This document shows positions 1-8,515 of a stretch of 35,526 nucleotides of DNA, in pieces. Source of the stretch: Prevotella aurantiaca JCM 15754 (GTDB lineage: Bacteria; Bacteroidota; Bacteroidia; Bacteroidales; Bacteroidaceae); assembly GCF_000614025.1 (NCBI RefSeq), contig NZ_BAKF01000025.1, forward strand, positions 1-35,526, given 5' to 3'. The translations under genes and the position numbers were made by a program. The notes beneath the pieces were generated by a model. The model did no database searches, was not told the origin of the DNA, and was given only the letters and a program-made list of their open reading frames with translations. Numbering within the stretch: position 1 is the first letter of the stretch; every line of letters starts with the position of its first letter.

Positions 1-617
1 CTTAGAATTGCAATTATATAGGTAATTTTGCTTTATCATTTCTCTTATCTTTTTTAATTTTCTACCCTTGTCCTATATACATCTCGGGCTGTGAGGTTAT
101 CTAACGATTCATGCATAGGACTTATTTGATGAGTTTCAAGTTTTTTTATCATCGATCAAAAATTCTTTTTTATTTATTATACAAACTAAAACCCCAAACT
201 TAATTGGAGATCAAGTTGTGCTCTTTTGTTTAACAACTTTTCGTATCAAATAAAGCGAGATACACCAATAAAAGATTATTTCTACTCTAAAGTAATCTCC
301 AATGGCATCTTTTGAGCAAAAAAATTCATTCAAAAAAGAGTATATTGATGAAAGTCAAAAAGATAATAGATTTTTCAGAGGTTTAGGTTTATGTATAACT
401 TCTATTTTATTGTATAAGTCCCCTAATAAAAACGTCTTAGTTTTACATCTCTACATTAAGATTTCAAGCTTAAAGGAAACACAAGACAAATCAATTCAAT
501 ATAAAGAAACAAATAAACCGCCTAACTCTCATCGAGCTTGGCGGTTTTAAATTCTTAACAGTAAGTAAATGATGTAGCCTATAAAGCTTACTACAAACTA
601 ACAAGTAAGTTTTTTCT
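1..617. other. Gene-poor stretch at left edge
   Basis: I see no supported gene here. The one longer open frame (302-550, +) has no recognisable domain, is very rich in Lys, Ser and Ile, and its last codons lie inside the hairpin at 515-548, so I treat it as chance. The rest is AT-rich with no clear promoter, RNA gene or repeat. Confidence 0.5.
515..548 (-). terminator. Intrinsic terminator after the TonB receptor
   Basis: AAACCGCC at 515-522 pairs with GGCGGTTT at 540-547 around a 17-nt loop that can itself partly pair. Read on the minus strand it lies about 70 nt past the receptor stop codon and is followed by a T-rich stretch. It could also work on the plus strand. Confidence 0.65.
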
Positions 618-3104
618 TTAAAAGTGGAAAGATACATCAACGCCTATTTGGAAAGGATTTCCAAGCTGGCCAAATGTATATTTTTTTCCTGTTGCAGCAC
701 TTTGTACAGCAAAAGTATTGTATTTTGTGTCGGTAAGATTGCGTACCCATAGGTTTATGTGCATAGGACCAAAATCAGCATCAGCATGTGCACCCAATGT
801 GGCATAAAAGTTTTGTGCAATGCTATTTTGCTCGTCCCAATAGGTTTTTCCTTGCGCAGATAAGTTTAATCCTACTATAACAAAACGCAAATGAAATTTG
901 TTCGTAGGGTCGAGTAATGCAGCTGGATCAACATCAATTCGATAATCTGCATTAGCAGCAAGTGTATGCTGTGGAACGAATGGAACTCTCTTGCCTTTGT
1001 AATCTACAATCGTACCAGAAGTCGTTTCGGTATATTCATCAAATTTAGTATTCGTAAAACCATAACTTAAAGCATAATTGAGCTTTTTATTGAGGGTTTC
1101 GCCTCGCAAAGTAGCTTCTAAACCACACGAGTGGCTCTTTCCTGCATTAGTCATCATACGGCCAAATCCGTAATTATTTGCCAATACAGATAATTGTTGA
1201 TTTTTAATTTGCATATAGTAAGCTGCCACATCTAGCGTCATTTCTTCATTCATAAGATTAAGGTGTGCGCCTACCTCATAATTGAAACTGGTTTCAGGTT
1301 TGTATTCTATGGTCTTTGCTATATTTTTATAAAAGTCGTTATCATGTTCCACATCAACATCACCACGCGCTCCTTGTGATGCGGCAGAAAGTTCGGTCTG
1401 CAATATATCTGAGAACATCTGAATATTGAAACCACCAGCACGATAACCTTTCGACCATGTAGCATAAGCGTTACTGCCATTATTGAAACGATAGGTTAAG
1501 CCTATTTTAGGCAACAATTCTTTAAAATGGTTTTTCTCATTATGAGCAAGAGTTGATGTAATAGTTGGTTTTATGTTTATACCCATCACACTCTCGTCTA
1601 ACATTAAACGTGCAGAAGTGTTATAATCAATAGCAACGTGCGAGTAATCGTAACGCAAACCAAGAGTTGCACGCAAGCGGTCAGTAATATCAATATTACT
1701 TTCGTGATAAAGGCCCATGTTAAATGTTGGAGTTCTGAACATTTCAAATATAGGGTCCATTTGCATGTTTATCCTTATACCTCCGGCCTTTTCTATAGCA
1801 ACTTTAGCAGAAATAGCAGCTACTTCCATTGCTTTTTCTTCAGACATTCCCTTCTTTATTAAATCGGCTGCAATTCGTTTTGTCATTACTGCCAGCATTC
1901 CGTTATACGCATAAGCAGTAATTTGTTGAGAGAGAGCCTTATTCATGTCGCCACCAAAATATACTGGGGCTTCTGTTTTCAGCCACTGATAAGATCCATA
2001 AGCTCCAAAAGCCCATTGCCAAGAGCTTTGACTTTTGCTTTTTACAGACAATTCTTCGGTGATAGAGTTTTGTAATTGATATTGCTCCAGATATAAAAAG
2101 TCATTGGGTAAGTAATCATTATCCATTTTCAATCTATCACGAAGATACTGCCATGAGGTCATCGAATTTATCACAAAACTATTTCCGTTATACTTTAATC
2201 CTATCCCAGTATTCAGCATATTGCGCTTGTAAGCACTCTGTCGATTCTGATTTGGAGCTTGAGTACCAGCTTTTAAGGTATAGTATGGTGAGGTTATATC
2301 GGTTGTTACAACTTGTTCTTTTGTAACAACCTGACCATATGGGAATCCGTATTGGTTTACAAATTGATAATCGGCAACAAAACTTAGGTCAAGTCTCTCA
2401 TTCGGATTCCACAATAAGCGTGTTTTTCCACCAAATTCATTGAACTTATCAGCACGCTCGCCAGTATATTTGTTTGTAAAGAAACCATTTTGTCCGTCAT
2501 AGAAGGCTGAAACAGCAAAAGCAGTTTTATCGTTCATTCTTTTGTAATGACTAATCTCCGCTTTACGCCAAAAATTATTTCCTAACGAGAGTTTTAGGTC
2601 GGTGCCTTGATAAACAAATGGATTCTTACTATAAAGACGGATCAATCCGCCTTCAGTATTCATACCATAAAGTGTTCCTTGTGGACCATGAAGTATATCA
2701 ATGCGATCTATATCGTAAGTGTGGAAGTTGAATGCGCTTTTACTTTGAATAGGCATATTATCAATATACATTCCTACCGCAGGCGAATTTATACGCGAAC
2801 CTATTCCGCGCATATAAATTGACGATGTATAACGTGCTCCATACTCAGGCATTACAAACGAAGGCACAAAAGAAGAAAGTTGACGTAAGTCTTGTGTATT
2901 AAGGTTACGTAGTTGCAGCTGATTGAATGACGTACTATTTAATGGTTGCTGACGCAGAAGATAAGCTTCTTTGGGGTTATCGTAGATAAACACCCCATCA
3001 ATGTCGTAAATACGTGCAGTATCGCTTATTTCATAATTATTATCGGCCAATAATGATATTGGCAAAAGCGAAAAAAAAAGAATCGTAAATAAAATTTTGT
3101 TCAT
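618..3104 (-). CDS. TonB-dependent outer-membrane receptor
   Basis: An 828-residue outer-membrane receptor that would use TonB/ExbBD energy to import a ligand, probably an iron complex or another scarce nutrient; the ligand cannot be read from sequence. Residues 1-20 form a signal peptide. A plug domain follows at about 35-165 (motifs SSIYMRGIGSR, DRIDILHGPQGTLYG), then a long beta-barrel ending in an aromatic residue (VSFHF), as expected for BAM-dependent insertion. There is no N-terminal carboxypeptidase-like domain and no SusD partner next door, so it resembles FecA/FyuA-type siderophore receptors more than SusC. An Ala/Lys/Glu-rich, probably helical insert at about 390-450 is unusual inside a barrel. 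It has its own promoter (3146-3176) and seems monocistronic. Confidence 0.88.
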   Translation of the reverse strand: MNKILFTILFFSLLPISLLADNNYEISDTARIYDIDGVFIYDNPKEAYLLRQQPLNSTSFNQLQLRNLNTQDLRQLSSFVPSFVMPEYGARYTSSIYMRGIGSRINSPAVGMYIDNMPIQSKSAFNFHTYDIDRIDILHGPQGTLYGMNTEGGLIRLYSKNPFVYQGTDLKLSLGNNFWRKAEISHYKRMNDKTAFAVSAFYDGQNGFFTNKYTGERADKFNEFGGKTRLLWNPNERLDLSFVADYQFVNQYGFPYGQVVTKEQVVTTDITSPYYTLKAGTQAPNQNRQSAYKRNMLNTGIGLKYNGNSFVINSMTSWQYLRDRLKMDNDYLPNDFLYLEQYQLQNSITEELSVKSKSQSSWQWAFGAYGSYQWLKTEAPVYFGGDMNKALSQQITAYAYNGMLAVMTKRIAADLIKKGMSEEKAMEVAAISAKVAIEKAGGIRINMQMDPIFEMFRTPTFNMGLYHESNIDITDRLRATLGLRYDYSHVAIDYNTSARLMLDESVMGINIKPTITSTLAHNEKNHFKELLPKIGLTYRFNNGSNAYATWSKGYRAGGFNIQMFSDILQTELSAASQGARGDVDVEHDNDFYKNIAKTIEYKPETSFNYEVGAHLNLMNEEMTLDVAAYYMQIKNQQLSVLANNYGFGRMMTNAGKSHSCGLEATLRGETLNKKLNYALSYGFTNTKFDEYTETTSGTIVDYKGKRVPFVPQHTLAANADYRIDVDPAALLDPTNKFHLRFVIVGLNLSAQGKTYWDEQNSIAQNFYATLGAHADADFGPMHINLWVRNLTDTKYNTFAVQSAATGKKYTFGQLGNPFQIGVDVSFHF

Positions 3105-3439
3105 TACTATTTTTGTTATATCTATCTAAAATTTCTTTATAGATGCAAAGGTAAGGAAAACCAAGTAATTAGACAATCCTTATTTATTAGGAAATTTATA
3201 TATAATATGATGTTTTCGTTGTAAAAGAAACGCTTCTATATATAATCAGAACTTTGAAAATTAGAAATCTAAAGTATTCTGCAAACGTTTAGGTGTAATG
3301 GACATTTGAAAACAATAGTATAAGGTGTGAAAGTCGTGCGTAATAATATAGAAAACAAACTTACAACGTGTTGATTAAGTTTAACAAGGTAATAGTTAAT
3401 CAGCGATTACGTTGTAAAAAAGGAAAAGCAATAATAAAA
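3105..3439. other. Intergenic region with imperfect inverted repeat
   Basis: No gene. Besides the receptor promoter it holds an interrupted inverted repeat: TTACAACG (3361-3368) with CGTTGTAA (3410-3417), and inside it TGATTAA (3372-3378) with TTAATCA (3396-3402). On the minus strand this lies about 25-80 nt past the stop at 3440, so it may end the rlhA operon transcript, but the T-tract is weak. Confidence 0.45.
3146..3176 (-). promoter_or_regulatory. Bacteroidetes-type promoter of the TonB receptor
   Basis: On the minus strand: -33 TTG (3176-3174), 20 nt, -7 TACCTTTG (3153-3146). Transcription should begin near 3140, giving a leader of about 35 nt before the ATG at 3104. Confidence 0.75.
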
Positions 3440-4594
3440 TTATTCGTTTACAACACCACAATGAGGACAACGTCCCTTTCGGTGAAGACGAGCACCACAG
3501 TTTCCACACTCATATGTATCCCTACTTCTTTTGAACCAAACCCCAATGGCATAATAGATGTAGAATAAAAGTAGCAAATAGCCTATATAATATAAGGTAA
3601 GAACTGAGAAAACAATATAATTCACAGCACAAACAGCAGCCAAACCGCACAGATATATAAAGGAATCATTAGAGCGAAGCAATCGGCGAACGTCATCAAG
3701 AGCTGCAATTGCTATTATTAGAATAGCCCAAACCAGTAACAAAAAAATATTTAATAGTATTGGCTGCGAGAAAGGATTAAGCGTAGGATGAAAATAAAAC
3801 TCTCTCCATGTTTCGGGTGCAAAGAGCTGAATGCTTGCATAGAATGTGGCCGACGTTGCAACAATCATTGTCAATAAGGTAGGGTAGAATGAATTTATAT
3901 CGTTAAAGTGCACAATATAAGCATTGCGCTTCATAATCTTTCGCATCAAATAACCTACGCTAATCAATGATATAATAACTAAGAAAATTAGCAAGTGAGT
4001 ATTGGAAAACAAAGAGATAAATTGAGAAATTGGCTTGTCGGGGTCAACATTCTTCAATAGTTGCTTCTCTCGCGCCCAACCAAAGGCAAAATCTTCCGTA
4101 GCAACGCGCACCCAAACTGAATCGATACTATCGTTTGGAAGAATACGTATATCGGCTACAACTAACGACTTTCCCTTTCTTACAGCAAATGAGTCGGTTT
4201 CGAGATTATTCACAACCTCCTCTGGTTGCTGCCTTAAAAGCATCAAAGAATCTTTATTAACAACAAAATTAAAGCCTTCGGAATAATGATGCTTAACACG
4301 AAAAGCAAACGAATCTAACTTTGTCGTGGCACCATACCAATCCATACTTTTATCTTTTGCATCAAATAATGAAAGCGAATCTTGCTCAGAAAGTATACGC
4401 CTTGATATTTGAGCTTCTTGGATACTATCAGGAAGGCGGAAGTTCGATGGTGTCTTTTTGTGGTAACAACCTGTAAAAACAAATGATGATAGTAGAAACA
4501 AAAACACAACTCCAAAAGAAATATACATCTCTTGAAGTTTGTTGTAAATTATTCTATGGTCAACTTGTTGTTTCATACGGTTATTATTCAGCAT
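3440..4594 (-). CDS. Membrane protein with SH3-like region and zinc ribbon
   Basis: A 384-residue protein of unknown function. A hydrophobic N-terminal segment (about 25-42) ends in FTGC, a possible though imperfect lipobox. A periplasmic region follows, part of which (about 120-185) reads like a bacterial SH3 fold (motifs SLVVADIRIL and WVRVATEDFAFGWAR). Then come four or five hydrophobic segments (about 190-360) and a C-terminal zinc ribbon with CGNC and CPHC pairs in the last 25 residues. The first ATG overlaps the upstream rlhA stop by 11 nt; the Met 18 nt downstream (4576) would remove the overlap. Coupling to rlhA suggests one transcript. Known: zinc ribbon plus membrane segments is common in Bacteroidetes proteins of no assigned role. 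I propose no function. Confidence 0.75.
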   Translation of the reverse strand: MLNNNRMKQQVDHRIIYNKLQEMYISFGVVFLFLLSSFVFTGCYHKKTPSNFRLPDSIQEAQISRRILSEQDSLSLFDAKDKSMDWYGATTKLDSFAFRVKHHYSEGFNFVVNKDSLMLLRQQPEEVVNNLETDSFAVRKGKSLVVADIRILPNDSIDSVWVRVATEDFAFGWAREKQLLKNVDPDKPISQFISLFSNTHLLIFLVIISLISVGYLMRKIMKRNAYIVHFNDINSFYPTLLTMIVATSATFYASIQLFAPETWREFYFHPTLNPFSQPILLNIFLLLVWAILIIAIAALDDVRRLLRSNDSFIYLCGLAAVCAVNYIVFSVLTLYYIGYLLLLFYIYYAIGVWFKRSRDTYECGNCGARLHRKGRCPHCGVVNE

Positions 4595-5327
4595 AGATAT
4601 TCATTTGACAATCCTTGCAATCGAATTCTAAACGAAATCGTTTCTTGTCCCCAAGTTCTAAATACAGCGGTTCTTTCCACGTTGGCTGCTTGCCGCCATG
4701 CACAACACAATATCCCAACGAATAGCGAATGCAATGGCGACATTGCATAATAAGAGGATTATCGTGAGCGGTGTTGGTATCCATACACTCAAAAGCTGTC
4801 TTCACATTTGCTCCCTGTTGCTCGTAAAATGCTTGTGCCACACGATTGGAAACATTATATAGATAAGGGAAACGCTTATATTGCGAAGGATTGATGTATT
4901 CGAAGGCAGAAGCTTTCTTATTTTTTAAATCATATACCTGCTGCGGTTTCGTTTCTTCAACAAGCAATGGTTGAAGAGCAAAACTTTCAATAGCACTGCG
5001 CCTTAACTCTGCAAGCACACTGCTCGGAATAAAAAACTGGTCTGCATTATCGGCAACATCTACATGCTCACAGATATATATAGTATTTCCCAATTTAGTA
5101 AGTTGGCGGACGATATTCTCTCTCTGAGGTTTCTTAGCTTCTTGATGTTCAAACTGAATGGTAGCCTTTGTTTCAACTTTTGGAACACCAACGCCACTTA
5201 AACGAATTGCCAGAAAATAGCCATCAGGAGTCAATCCAAACTCCATTTCAATAGGTAGAAGTCTTACAGCTGACTGACCTGCAAGTTCTTTCTCGAAGGC
5301 TTGGTCTTGATTTCTATACAAACCCAT
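4584..5327 (-). CDS. rlhA: RlhA-type U32 protein, C-terminal fragment (frameshift)
   Basis: This 247-residue frame is the C-terminal part of the U32 family protein whose N-terminal part lies at 5336-6517. It covers the end of the collagenase-like DUF3656 region and the C-terminal Cys-rich tail (CRHCIRYSLGYC and FDCKDCQMN), matching the corresponding tail of E. coli RlhA (YdcP) as I remember that sequence. The ATG at 5327 is not a natural start: the codons just before it (CTG AAA GCA GGA) continue the homologous protein and fit the other frame after one inserted base near 5334. Restoring that base gives one protein of about 644 residues, the family length (about 650). In E. coli RlhA hydroxylates C2501 of 23S rRNA; the same role here is inference. 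Confidence 0.8.
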   Translation of the reverse strand: MGLYRNQDQAFEKELAGQSAVRLLPIEMEFGLTPDGYFLAIRLSGVGVPKVETKATIQFEHQEAKKPQRENIVRQLTKLGNTIYICEHVDVADNADQFFIPSSVLAELRRSAIESFALQPLLVEETKPQQVYDLKNKKASAFEYINPSQYKRFPYLYNVSNRVAQAFYEQQGANVKTAFECMDTNTAHDNPLIMQCRHCIRYSLGYCVVHGGKQPTWKEPLYLELGDKKRFRLEFDCKDCQMNIYAE

Positions 5328-5335
5328 TCCTGCTT

Positions 5336-6517
5336 TCAGCCTTGTGGCATCTTGTAAGGATACAAACGATTACCAACTGCCTTGTTAACTCGAAATCCTT
5401 CCAATGCTTCTATGGTTCGTCCCTCACGATTTATTTGTTTATTGATGAAGCAGAGACCATCGCCATTGGCAAAACTTGCCGTTGAAGAAACATTAAACGA
5501 ATCACGACGTATTTCTTTTACCTTGCCAACATACTCGCCTAAAGCCTTCGGAGTGTTGGGCGAGAAAATACCTTGCTGCCGTCCGTCAGCGAAATAAGAT
5601 GTATATCCTCGATTAAAAGTTTTATTAAGATCTGGTGTGAAGTTGCATTCTACTCTTCCAAACGATGCTCGTCGGAATTCGTTAGGGTGTTTTGCAATAA
5701 TAGCATTTAGCTTTTGATTATAAGCCGAAACAACATTCTTTACATAGTTGATATCTTTAAGTCGCCCTTCTATCTTGAAAGCACATGCCCCGGAACGCAT
5801 CAAAGTTTCCAAATTATCTATTTGACTCATGTCTTTCAGCGATAGAAGATAACGCTGATGCTCTATCACCTTACCATCAGAATCTTTCAAGTCGAATGCC
5901 ATTCTACAGAATTGGGCACATGCTCCACGATTTGCTGAACGCTCGAAACAATATTGAGAAGCATAGCAAATGCCACTATAACTCACACAAAGTGCCCCGT
6001 GAACAAAGGCTTCCAACTCTACTTCTGGTACAGCTGTATGTATGTTTGCAATCTCTTGCACCGACAACTCTCGTGCCAATACCACTCTTTCGAAACCCAA
6101 AGAAGCGAGCCAGCGAACCTTTTCAGCTGTTCTACTATCGCATTGTGTACTGGCATGTAGCGAAAGGTTGGTTTTTAGATATTCCTTGCAAGCTTTCAGT
6201 AATCCCATGTCTTGTATTAACAGGGCATCAACCTTAGCCTTTTCCAATTCTCGAACAAGCTGTAACATATCGTCCATCTCATTGTCGTAAATGATGGTAT
6301 TCATAGTTACGTGTACCTTTGCACCAAATCGGTGAGCATATTCGCACAACGTAGCTATATCTTCCACACTATTGCCAGCCGATTGTCTTGCGCCAAACTT
6401 AGATGCACCAATATACACGGCATCTGCACCATGGTCTATTGCTGCTATTCCACATGCCAAATTCTTAGCTGGAGCCAATAGTTCTATTGTTTTTATCGTA
6501 TTATCCTTGCTCTGCAT
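5336..6517 (-). CDS. rlhA: RlhA-type U32 protein, N-terminal fragment (frameshift)
   Basis: The N-terminal part of a U32 family protein, a TIM-barrel-like fold once called collagenase-like protease. Visible family motifs are LLAPAKN near the start, HGADAVYIGASKFGARQSAGN, VTMNTIIYDNE, LLIQDMG, LHASTQCDSRTAEK, VHGALCVSYSG and the Cys-rich SANRGACAQFCR, all close to E. coli RlhA, which makes 5-hydroxycytidine at 23S rRNA position 2501. The frame stops at a TGA right after YPYKMPQG, where homologs continue; a missing base near 5334 explains this (see the fragment at 4584-5327). I start at ATG 6517, not the in-frame TTG at 6529, because the TTG lies within a -7-like element (TATCTTTG, 6534-6527). 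If that promoter is used, the mRNA is almost leaderless. The zinc-ribbon membrane protein follows in the operon. Confidence 0.82.
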   Translation of the reverse strand: MQSKDNTIKTIELLAPAKNLACGIAAIDHGADAVYIGASKFGARQSAGNSVEDIATLCEYAHRFGAKVHVTMNTIIYDNEMDDMLQLVRELEKAKVDALLIQDMGLLKACKEYLKTNLSLHASTQCDSRTAEKVRWLASLGFERVVLARELSVQEIANIHTAVPEVELEAFVHGALCVSYSGICYASQYCFERSANRGACAQFCRMAFDLKDSDGKVIEHQRYLLSLKDMSQIDNLETLMRSGACAFKIEGRLKDINYVKNVVSAYNQKLNAIIAKHPNEFRRASFGRVECNFTPDLNKTFNRGYTSYFADGRQQGIFSPNTPKALGEYVGKVKEIRRDSFNVSSTASFANGDGLCFINKQINREGRTIEALEGFRVNKAVGNRLYPYKMPQG

Positions 6518-6529
6518 ACCAATGCACAA

Positions 6530-6836
6530 AGATAATCAATAAAACAGAGAAAAGACAGAAGAGTATATTAAAAAATCTAATCCAAGAGGGAGTTCTCTCC
6601 TACCCGTTCGTGTTATTCGTTTTATGATTTAATTCATTTAGAGGTTTAGGTAACCAATCATAAACAATTAACAAAATAATTTCGCAAAAATGAATTAAAG
6701 AAATATCCATACCCTTTTCCTTTGGAACCTTCCATTACTTTCAGGTAATACACCAGTAGCTTATAATACAAAAAACACGGCAAGTACGAAATGTACATGC
6801 CGTGCCTTTATTTTAATATTTTTGAAACTTTCTTTT
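6530..6836. other. Intergenic region rlhA / OmpP1-FadL gene
   Basis: No gene. It holds the possible -7 element of rlhA at its left end and the terminator of the OmpP1/FadL gene at 6770-6804. Nothing else is recognisable. Confidence 0.5.
6770..6804 (-). terminator. Intrinsic terminator after the OmpP1/FadL gene
   Basis: On the minus strand CACGGCA (6804-6798) pairs with TGCCGTG (6782-6776), with inner GTAC/GTAC pairing, followed by TTTTTTG on the RNA. It lies 33 nt past the stop at 6837. Confidence 0.85.
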
Positions 6837-8462
6837 TTAGAGACGATAACCTACTGTGAACAGAAGCTGACCTCTATTATTATCAACCTTTGTTCCTACA
6901 GCTTCGTTAGAATACGATGTGGTTTTGCCAGTTGCAGTGTCTTTTATATCAAAGTTTATCGTAGAGAAAGGATAGAAAGTTCCCTTCTGTGAGCTGTATT
7001 GGTAAGCCAAATCGAAATTAAATTTCTTCACTTGATAACCTACACCCAACGTAAATCTGTTAGTTGCTTCCCAATTAACGAAATCAGTAGCAGTTGAATA
7101 GCTAGTTCCAATAGAGACAATAGTAGGGTCTTTCTGTGCATTGGTATTGTACATAGGACTTACATAGTTGTAACCCAAACGCAAAGAAAGGTCTCTTGTA
7201 GGCTTATATTCTGCACCGAACTTCAATGTACTTACTCCTTTTAAAGCCTGCTTAGTATGAGCGTTCATTGCTCTATCGGCCAAAGAACTTTCATAATATG
7301 TTCCATAATAAAAGTCATAGGTTACCCCATCATTTATTTGTGTGCTCATATTAGCATAATTCTCGTACTCATATGTAAGACCCAATGCAAGATAGTTGCC
7401 CACTGTATGTCCGAGAGAAAAACCAAACTTCCAAGGAGTCCACAACTTATAGTTATAAGTATTTGATACTTCTCCCCAATCGTTTACTGCTCCTGTATTA
7501 GTAGAAACATCTATACGAGTTTGATTTTCCGTAGTTAAATCATACCATGTAGGTGTCTTAACATATGCACCTATGCGGAAAGGTGATTCTGCAACAGGAC
7601 GAACAATAACACCAGCTGTAAGATCGAAGCCTGAACCAGTAACACGACGGAGATCACGAACAGTCACACTGCCCACACCATTCGACAATTTTTCGGTATA
7701 CATACTTTCTGAATCGTAATTAACATCCTTCAATCCTAAAGTTATACCGAGATAAATTCTATCTCTAATACTACCGCTAATGTTGAAATCGTAATTACCT
7801 ATATAGCCTGAGCCTGCTCTATCAAAAGAATAAGAATCTGCTAAATAGCTATTGAACTTACCTGGAGTTCCTGCATCTGGTAATAATGTATTAAAATAAA
7901 GATAGTCTAACTGACTCCAAGCTAGTGTTACTTCACTGCTCTTAGGACTTTTAAAGCCAATATATCTTTCACCATTTTTACGTACATCAAAACCTCCATA
8001 TTCTTCTGAACCAAGAACGTTCTTTAAGTAAAACTGGTTATTTTGTGAACCATTACCCAACTTTCCGCTTGCATTTAGAATATTGTTTAAGTTCTTACTC
8101 TTGCTATAGTTAAATCCAAAGTTGAGCTTAAAACCATAAGAAGAACTAGGAGAATAAACTAAACCAATTTGATCAAAACTTGTATTGGTGGTTTTACCAT
8201 TAGCAAACTCCTTTGCATTGCTTTGCATAAGCAAGCCTCCACTCACCGAAAACTGAGTATGACGGAACAATCCAATACCTGCTGGGTTGCTACTGATAGT
8301 AGAAATATCAGCGCCAAGGGCTTCCATAGCTCCACCCATACCTACATAACGCGCTGTACCATTAAGGTCGTTGCCCACTAAACGAGCATTTTCGTATGTT
8401 TCCTGTGCTCCTAAAGGCAACGAGAACAGCGTTGCTGCAAGCAAATAATATTGTATTTTCAT
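6837..8462 (-). CDS. OmpP1/FadL-type outer-membrane barrel
   Basis: A 541-residue outer-membrane protein with a signal peptide (residues 1-19, cleaved after LGA) and the start typical of the OmpP1/FadL/TodX family: a turn rich in Gly and Asn, then RYVGMGGAMEALGADISTISSNPAGI, here split as RYVGMGGAMEALGAD and ISTISSNPAGIG. In characterised members the barrel lets hydrophobic molecules such as long-chain fatty acids or aromatics cross the outer membrane; in Bacteroidetes the substrate is usually unknown. The rest is alternating aromatic beta strands ending LLFTVGYRL. It lies 53 nt behind the secreted gene at 8516-9520 with no terminator between them, so the two are probably co-transcribed, and it is followed by a strong terminator. 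Confidence 0.85.
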   Translation of the reverse strand: MKIQYYLLAATLFSLPLGAQETYENARLVGNDLNGTARYVGMGGAMEALGADISTISSNPAGIGLFRHTQFSVSGGLLMQSNAKEFANGKTTNTSFDQIGLVYSPSSSYGFKLNFGFNYSKSKNLNNILNASGKLGNGSQNNQFYLKNVLGSEEYGGFDVRKNGERYIGFKSPKSSEVTLAWSQLDYLYFNTLLPDAGTPGKFNSYLADSYSFDRAGSGYIGNYDFNISGSIRDRIYLGITLGLKDVNYDSESMYTEKLSNGVGSVTVRDLRRVTGSGFDLTAGVIVRPVAESPFRIGAYVKTPTWYDLTTENQTRIDVSTNTGAVNDWGEVSNTYNYKLWTPWKFGFSLGHTVGNYLALGLTYEYENYANMSTQINDGVTYDFYYGTYYESSLADRAMNAHTKQALKGVSTLKFGAEYKPTRDLSLRLGYNYVSPMYNTNAQKDPTIVSIGTSYSTATDFVNWEATNRFTLGVGYQVKKFNFDLAYQYSSQKGTFYPFSTINFDIKDTATGKTTSYSNEAVGTKVDNNRGQLLFTVGYRL

Positions 8463-8515
8463 AATTATATCTTATTTTAGACCTAATCTAACTAATTTTT
8501 AAAAAACAAAATCTA

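Noticed and set aside
302..550. 82-codon plus-strand open frame
   Set aside because: No domain, low-complexity composition, no promoter, and its 3' end lies in the terminator hairpin at 515-548.
5327..5345. Programmed ribosomal frameshift in rlhA
   Set aside because: No slippery heptamer or downstream structure is evident, and the gene shares its one-missing-base pattern with three other genes in the window.
5785..6237. 150-codon plus-strand frame opposite rlhA
   Set aside because: It is antisense to a conserved U32 coding region and looks like a reading-frame shadow.
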